This document shows, in pieces, positions 57,706-64,000 of a stretch of 64,000 bases of DNA; positions within the stretch are counted from its first letter, which is position 1, and every line of letters begins with the position of its first letter. Origin of the DNA: Histoplasma ohiense (lineage: Eukaryota; Ascomycota; Eurotiomycetes; Onygenales; Ajellomycetaceae); NCBI GenBank assembly GCA_017607445.1, contig JAEVHH010000002.1, positions 5,920,001-5,984,000 on the forward strand. The letters run 5' to 3'. The notes beneath the pieces were generated by a model, which was given only the letters and a program-made list of their open reading frames with translations, ran no database searches and was not told the DNA's origin. The position numbers and the translations under genes were made by a program.

Positions 57706-60700
57706 CTAGCCACTGAATTTGAAGCGGGCCGCTTCCAGCCTACCCAACCCTTCTCGCGGGGCTACATTTCTCCGTCGATACGAGTTTGTGAAATCTGTAA
57801 GAGAGGAAGATATATAAATCATCAGACATGATGTGACTAAGGATACGCGAGGATGGCAATTGACAATTATAATAGGTATCCACCCCACCCTTGGCCAAAA
57901 GGAAAAAAGAAAAGATCAACGAACCTTGTAAAACAACCCTTGTCTTCCGAACATCACCTTGATAAATCCTCTCAGACAACGACTTCATAAGTCGTTCACT
58001 TTCGCCGGGCTTCAACGTGCCGGGGGGAAGCATGTGCACAGTCGCCTCCACCCAGTTCGCTGTCTCCTGCGGCATCAGTTCAAACAGCGACATCAGTACC
58101 CCCGAGGCATCGGGAAAACAGTCATCGGGGAAACTGAACATCATCCCTGTCAACACTCTCTGGACGAGAATCGCACCCTGTGACGTTATCAATTGCTTCA
58201 CAGAAGCTTGGACCTCGGGAGGGTTGGTAAATGGTTCGCCATCTGGGCCCGCGAATTCAGATATCGATGGCTTGTCGGTCCCAAAGCTAAGCACGTCGCG
58301 ACAGTAGTGAAGGACTGCTCTTAATGGGTCCACTTGCTGGAGTGTAAGTGCGCTCAGTGAGGCGGAGAAAATGGGTGCTGCTAGGGGGGAGATTAGAGAT
58401 TTTTTAGGATAATAGCGCACTGCGTCAGTTAGGAGGCGGAAGAAATCTTCGATCACTGTTTTATAACGATATGGTTAATTATTATACAGCAAACGATGGG
58501 AGGGCTGTATTCGTTGGGGAGGATTATCTTACTATCAGGGAGGTGATGGGGAGGTAGGTCATTAAGTATTCTAAGGAAAAGCACAACTTGTTGTTCGAAG
58601 AATTGGTATACCGCGTCACTTGTCGATTGATCAACGTACTCCGCCCCTTCAGAGAATTCTCGAATGACCGCATCTGTGGCCCATAGGAAGCAGCCTTCTT
58701 TGGATGCTTCGAATCCTGCTGATATGCTTTGCGCCAAGCTTGGCAGGAGAGGAGTCATCGCATTGCGGTAGGATATGATCATATGCCGCCAGCATCGGCA
58801 TACCCGCTCCAATATTGGGATGGACTTTGTAAAATTCAATACGATGGTATTTAGAACGGGAAGGATCTCTTCGCAGTATGTGACTCCGGGATTTTGGGTT
58901 CCGGGGCCGACGTAGGGAGAGACAATTTGGATGAAAATGGTGATCAGCTGGAGGTGATCTGTAAGGAGACAAAAAAGTCAGTAGTAAGTTCTCATAGTCG
59001 CAGAAGGTTAACATGACACAACTAACCTGCAACCGCCTTCTGGCCAGCATCATCTTTAGCCTGGTTGGCGAGATTCATGATTCTATTCATGATGGGATCA
59101 CAGAATAATTTTAGCGTTTCATATATTTTATCAACTGGTTGGACAGCAACTACAGCAGCCACCCCCTCCGTAACTTCTTCTTGGCTCGACGGTTTCAGGT
59201 TGTCAATGACCGACTCGTAAAAGGAATGCAGCTGTGGAATATGGCCACCAAGAAGTTTCTGACAATCAGTGCCAAGGAACTTGAACGCGAGAGCTGCCGC
59301 CTGAACGACCTCCTGGGATTTGTGCTGGAAACCGGAAATGACATAATTCAATTGGGCTTCGAGAGTCTCAGGGTGTTGAGCTGTCCATTCCGTGTATCGA
59401 CCAAGAGCCATGATAGCCTGGAACCGAACTTTGTCTTGATCGGGTATTTGGACGATGAGAGGGATAATTTGCGGTAATACCGTGCTCTCTTCGGGCTCGA
59501 CCATCCGTCCCATCGCTCTCATACTAAAGAGTGGCGCTTCTAGCTCTTGCCAATGTGGTACATGATCATGTGTAGCTTGCGAAGCGTATTTGGCGACCCA
59601 CGCTTGAATCAGGCTATATGATTTCCCGAGGCATTCGGTAACGCCAATAACAGCACAGCAATCTTTAAGAACATCACCCATAGCGTGACGGAACTCGCGG
59701 AATCTCTCTTCTTGCTCGCGATCTCCATTAAATAGGTCGGCCTGCTCGTCATCCGGGGAAGGGAATTCCAGATGTCTAATCATAATATCAACAAGTTTCG
59801 AGAATAAGTCTGCAAGGGCCGTTCTCGCCCCCATATACCGTTCAAGAGTGAGGTACTGTTTAAGCTCGTACCAAAAGACAAAAGTGATGGAAATGGCATC
59901 CCGCTCCATATCGACAGCACAGCACTCTAGAACGGTTTCAACTAAACTTCTGAACTCAGCAGGCAAACGGGCAATCAGGACTACCCATGCTTCGCCAGCT
60001 TCAGCAAAAAGTCTAGTTAATCCTCTGAGCATGTCAGTGTCCTCTTCCTCCGTGGCCTCTCTAATTTTGGGTCTCAGGGCAATTATCCTTGGATACAGCT
60101 TTTGGATAATAGACATTGAGTCATCAACCTCAAGTGTGTCCCTATAGATTGTACATATCGTATCCACAGCAGCTTCGAACGAGCGGGGATCAGAAAGGCC
60201 CTTGAAAATTATGTCCAGAAGGGGAGAGTTGACGATTTGGAAAGATGGAATTTCACGCATCCAGGAGGTAATGCATTCCAGTAGCTGTGGATTTGTTGCG
60301 GCAGATTCTATTTAATCGAATGTCTTGTCAGCGGCTTATACGGGACAAAGTGATGAAAAGGTGTAGGGGTAAAGGGTTTAAACATGTTTCTTACCAGAAG
60401 ACTGCGCATATTGCACGAGGAGACTTAAAACTTGATCCGCGTTGTTCTCCAATAGTTCTGCTGTCCTTGTAGAAAGCTCCTCTTCCTAAGTGTTTTGATG
60501 ATGGATTAGATTCTAGACTATGGCCGAAAGGGAGAGATGTCGTAGCTGAATATGTTCTTGCTGCGCAATAAAGGCGGAGATTGATTGGATGGATTTAGAT
60601 GGTAACTCGGCCGCACATACAGTCAGGTTGATTTTTCGTCCTTCTGTGACCTCCTCGGGCAGAATTTTGAGGAATTCCAAAACACAGTCTCCTCCCTCAC

Positions 60701-61280
60701 TTCCCACAGCTGAGCCGACGGTTGCGAGGACATCCTTCCATGCTGTCATCTGGATAGCGAGGCTAGCTAAACAAACACACAGCTGGGTCCTTATCGGTTT
60801 TGGCCCCGAGCTATAAGCGACTAGAAGGGAGAGAACGGAGTCTCTCAGAGCCGCCAAGGACTCATCCGGGAGTTGATCTAGGTCATAGGTGATCTATTGG
60901 AAAAATTATCGATCAGCGGGGTTGTGTAGAGCGCAAAAGTAATGCTGGAATGTAAAGACCATGGTCATACTTTTCCCTTCAGCGTGGTAGCTGCGAAGAG
61001 CTTTGCTTCAACGGGTATCTCTGAGGATTGTAATAACGCATGCGTTGTTGTCCAAGCTTCGACCTAAGTAAATGATGGGTTGGAGTCAGAACGAGGTAAG
61101 TTCGGGCGTTTACCTGAAAAGTGAGTCCGGGAAGGAGGATATTCTCACTGATTTTTGGAATTTCTCTAGGAATTCATGCGCATGGGTCTTTTCTGATCGA
61201 ACGACATTGCCTTGCATTGTAGCAACGGCAGCTAGGACAGGCGCAAAGGCCTGCCCCGCGCCGTTCTCTTTGGATGCCAT
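57706..61280 (-). CDS. Karyopherin of the Mtr10/transportin-3 family
   Basis: An importin-beta-type nuclear import receptor; yeast Mtr10 and animal TNPO3 carry SR-like RNA-binding proteins into the nucleus. The eight exons are 61280-61149, 61063-60971, 60893-60621, 60485-60395, 60307-59027, 58958-58533, 58455-57925 and 57794-57706, with seven introns of 69-173 nt. The sum is 2916 nt, 971 aa, in a single frame and of the family's usual length. The N-terminus has the L-K-G-K-I-T-Y-D-L segment, followed by the exportin-1/importin-type Q-L-C-V-C-L-A-S-L-A-I-Q-M block, and the rest is helical HEAT-like sequence. The start is the ATG of M-A-S-K-E-N-G. It is divergent to SmE (462 bp between the starts). 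Confidence 0.94.
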
Positions 61281-61742
61281 AGTGGGATGTGGGCGATTAA
61301 AGTGAAGGTCGGGTAGCAATGTGAAGGATCGATGTACACGCTGGATCAGGTCAGCCAGGCTGAGAGGATGGATAGCGACTGGGAAAACTCATGAATCAAG
61401 CCAGCTCAAAACAAGGAAATCAGTAATGGTGGATATTTCATATTAAAGAAACGGGGTTGGGCGGTGGTTCATAGTGGTTGTTGTGGAAAAAAAGACTTTG
61501 GCAGACGACAGGGACACTGGAGCAGATTTTAGCCGCATAGGCATGCATCACCAGAACAACCGCCTGGGGAGTTAAATATCACACAGCAACAACCACCGAA
61601 CATTCTACTCTTCCACTCAATCACTACCTTAGCGTTTTCCCGACATTTACTCTCTCCTCGCGCAGCTTAAATACTCCCTCTCTCAGCCATCGGTTGACAA
61701 CATATCTAATATTACCGCGTAATCCCTCCAGTTTCACACACA
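61281..61742. promoter_or_regulatory. Divergent promoter region between karyopherin and SmE
   Basis: The 462-bp spacer separates two divergently transcribed nuclear housekeeping genes, so it probably holds both promoters. CT-rich tracts (61600-61690) precede the SmE start. No specific binding site could be assigned. Confidence 0.5.
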
Positions 61743-62217
61743 ATGACAGGCAGAGGTGGAGGTGCAGGTCGAAAGACCCTTCTGGCTCCAATCCATTTCA
61801 TTTTCAAGCTCTTACAGCAAAGATCCGTTGTCTCAATATGGCTCTATGAACAGCTGGCGATCCGGATAGAAGGGAAAATTCGGGTTCGTTTTCTCTATTT
61901 GCTCTTTTGCCATGCATACTCAATTTTCCCCCATGTTCTATTTTATAACATATCGCCATTGAAAAAGAGGCTAACACTTATCCATCTTATGTACAAAAGG
62001 GATTCGACGAGTTTATGAACTTGGTCGTCGATGACGCGGTCGAAGTTCGTTTGGCAACGAAAACAGAGGACGAAAAACGCAGACAACTTGGTATGATAGA
62101 TTACGATTACCCATTCGTTGAGGCGCTCGATTCGTTATCTACACAACGCTTACCTACCGTGCAGGTCAAATTTTACTCAAAGGCGACAACGTTTCGTTGA
62201 TCCAGGCGCTTCAATGA
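61743..62217 (+). CDS. Small nuclear ribonucleoprotein E (SmE)
   Basis: One of seven Sm proteins forming the ring on U1, U2, U4 and U5 snRNAs. The three exons are 61743-61883, 62000-62090 and 62165-62217 (introns 116 and 74 nt), encoding 94 aa. The Sm1 motif covers R-I-E-G-K-I-R/G-F-D-E-F-M-N-L-V-V-D-D-A across the first splice. The Sm2 motif is G-Q-I-L-L-K-G-D-N-V-S-L-I. A short Gly/Arg-rich N-terminus precedes P-I-H-F-I-F-K-L-L-Q-Q-R, typical of SmE. The gene converges on the cyclo-ligase gene with 148 bp between the stops. Confidence 0.95.
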
Positions 62218-62365
62218 AATTGCAAAGCTGATGGTCGAATTATACAGTGAATTTGGGACAGAACAGGCGTTAGGATGTTTATTTATTGCTATCTGATTCA
62301 CACACAAAAAAGAAGCTGATGCAGTTGGGGCATGGTCTTATGGCGACATTGAAAAGAAATGAATT

Positions 62366-63345
62366 CTACTGTTTTTGCTGACTGCTTGAAGTGAGAATGC
62401 GCCCGTTTCCAACGATGAGGGCATCCACGGAACAGTCGTGATCAGCGACTGGTATCTTCTTCCCAGAGGGGAGAAGTTGCTCGGTAAGGGCCAAGGCGAC
62501 TGAAATGAGCCAGAGTGGGAAAGCAATACAGTTAGCAAGGGAGTCAGTGATATTGATTACCACGAATACTTTTTTTAAGATGTTCATTTCCTGTTGAGTT
62601 GGATAGCTTCCTTACCGAGATGTGGTTTCCGCATGCCTGCTTTATTTTCTTCTCCACCATTTTGCTTATTACCCATCAATCGATTGATGAAATGGTCATA
62701 ATACCCCTTGCCGTGTCCCAATCTTTGCAACTGTTCGTCAAAAGCTAGCCCGGGCATAACAACCAAATCCAATCCTGAACTTTCGTTGACGGTTGGAGGT
62801 GACTCTAATTCTGTCATCGTGCTACCTAATTGAGTGGTTACTCCAGCGGGGATACCGTACCCACCCAAACAATTCCTCCGACTGCCAATTGTATTCGCAT
62901 CTAGTGTCGGGATACCCCATTTATCGGCTTGTAGGGATTCATAGTCTTCAAGGGAGCGTAGCGCGAGCATTTCCATGACTGAGGAACGACCCTGTGTTGC
63001 CGCTGCGGCTGGGTCCGATTGGTAGAGATAAGGGACGTATACTTGCTTTCCTCTGCTAAAAGCATCACGAACAATTGCGATTGTTGAGATTTCACCAGAG
63101 GGCATTGAGAGATAGACACTGAGCTTTTTGGCAGCGTGGTATTCAGGGAGTGCCAGTAGATTTGTCGTGACGACCGATGCTGATATATAATAACCAAGTA
63201 AGTACCACAGCAAATGAAAGGAGGGGAGCTAGGTGAGCGAGCGGGGTTACTGACACTGTGCCATTACGGACTCTTTGGATACTTCTGAGAGTATTCTCCG
63301 AAGCTTTTTGCGTAGTTCTTTCTTGGCTGTTTGCAGAGTAGCCAT
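62366..63345 (-). CDS. 5-formyltetrahydrofolate cyclo-ligase
   Basis: This ATP-dependent enzyme converts 5-formyl-THF to 5,10-methenyl-THF (one-carbon metabolism; EC 6.3.3.2). The three exons are 63345-63255, 63179-62616 and 62499-62366 (introns 75 and 116 nt), encoding 262 aa. The N-terminal K-K-E-L-R-K-K-L-R carries the conserved basic residues of the family. The active-site loop L-G-H-G-K-G-Y-Y-D-H-F is intact, and the V-V-M-P-G-L-A-F-D block precedes it. The C-terminal V-A-D-H-D segment, conserved in the family, lies in exon 3. A family-typical insert (T-M-T-E-L-E-S-P, about 150-170) enlarges it slightly compared with the yeast enzyme. No damage seen. Confidence 0.95.
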
Positions 63346-63647
63346 AGCGATATGTACTTATATGTATAAGGATACTCGAGTAAGTTAATACGACAGTTAA
63401 GTGGAATGTTTGCGGGAGTAGAAATCGGGTGAATATCTCTTCATGTTCATTTTACTTACACTATACTGTGTAATGGAGGATTCGACTGTCTGAGTACTAT
63501 CTATATAAAATACTCCAGCTGCGTCTAAATATTTGTTGTGGATGAAGCAATATCCCCGCCGCGACCACTGGGCAAGAGATCAAATAGTCGAAAAATAGCC
63601 GCAGAATACGAATCTGGTCTTGGCCTTCCCACTAAAGAACAGCACTA

Positions 63648-63876
63648 TGTCGGAGATGATATCTCGTATATCAAGGATCTTGTAACATCTTGCTAACTGA
63701 AACCCGAGCACTGCCCCGCTGTATACAAGCACTGCCTCTATCATATGTTCAAGCATTCTCTTTCTTATAAATACTGCCTGGTTATCATGTAATTATTGGA
63801 GGGATAATAAGCAATTCAATTTATCTATCGATATTCAGTATTTGGGTCAATATTCGGACTTTATCCAGTTCCGACA
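63648..63876 (+). repeat. Solo copia-type LTR with CACTA target duplication
   Basis: This 229-bp LTR runs from TGTCGGA to TCCGACA, a 7-bp terminal inverted repeat. It is flanked on both sides by CACTA (63643-63647 and 63877-63881). Its right 120 bp match 19803-19922. TATAAATACTGCC near 63767 may be the LTR promoter. With no internal sequence, it is the product of LTR-LTR recombination. Confidence 0.9.
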
Positions 63877-63917
63877 CACTAACTGATGAACAGCACTAAC
63901 TGATGAACAGCACTAAC
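63877..63917. repeat. 17-bp tandem duplication next to the solo LTR
   Basis: CACTAACTGATGAACAG occurs twice (63877-63893 and 63894-63910), followed by a partial third unit. The CACTA target of the LTR is part of this unit. Confidence 0.85.
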
Positions 63918-64000
63918 ACTCCAAAATAGCCGCTATCGGGTGTTTATCGCGGATGATATCAGTGGCGGATATGCTGTTGATATGCATATAAAAGTCAATG

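Overview
The window looks like a chromosome segment of a filamentous ascomycete. The genes have several short (47-200 nt) GT-AG introns and typical Eurotiomycete products. The long AT-rich retrotransposon blocks next to normal-GC genic DNA are what is known from Onygenales such as Blastomyces and Emmonsia; that placement is my inference, not a measurement.

Positions 1-19,600 are a graveyard of Ty3/gypsy chromoviruses. A complete minus-strand element (4415-10359, 471-bp LTRs, GTTTC target duplication) sits inside an older plus-strand copy of the same family (706-12600). The older copy shares its left LTR with a further partial copy (1-718). The array abuts a different, heavily decayed chromovirus (12601 to about 19,594). 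The older copies are almost free of CpG. At 19,683-20,240 lie a tRNA-like sequence and a truncated copia-type LTR with its leader.

From 20.9 kb onward the window is genic. In order: a RAD51-paralogue-like recombinase (+), a repeat-rich gap, acyl-CoA delta-9 desaturase (+), a five-exon cytochrome P450 (-), a degenerate repeat block, a uric acid/xanthine permease (-), an M3 metallo-oligopeptidase (+), a STEEP1-family CxxC protein (+), a Cdc4-type myosin light chain (-), an ACT-domain protein with an apparent frameshift (-), and a C2H2/fungal_trans transcription factor (-). Then comes a gene-poor stretch (50.3-57.7 kb) holding an HNH-nuclease relic. The last genes are an Mtr10/transportin-3 karyopherin (-), SmE (+) and 5-formyltetrahydrofolate cyclo-ligase (-). 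A solo copia-type LTR with a CACTA duplication, matching the repeat at 19.8 kb, ends the window.

The genes are mostly unrelated housekeeping genes. I see no biosynthetic cluster and no convincing new multi-gene system. The most unusual signals are the nested and tandem retroelement architecture with CpG-centred decay, the repeated leader and LTR motifs of the gypsy family, a possible non-AUG presequence on the oligopeptidase, and the broken ACT and HNH genes. Exon boundaries were placed by eye from splice signals, reading frame and family knowledge.
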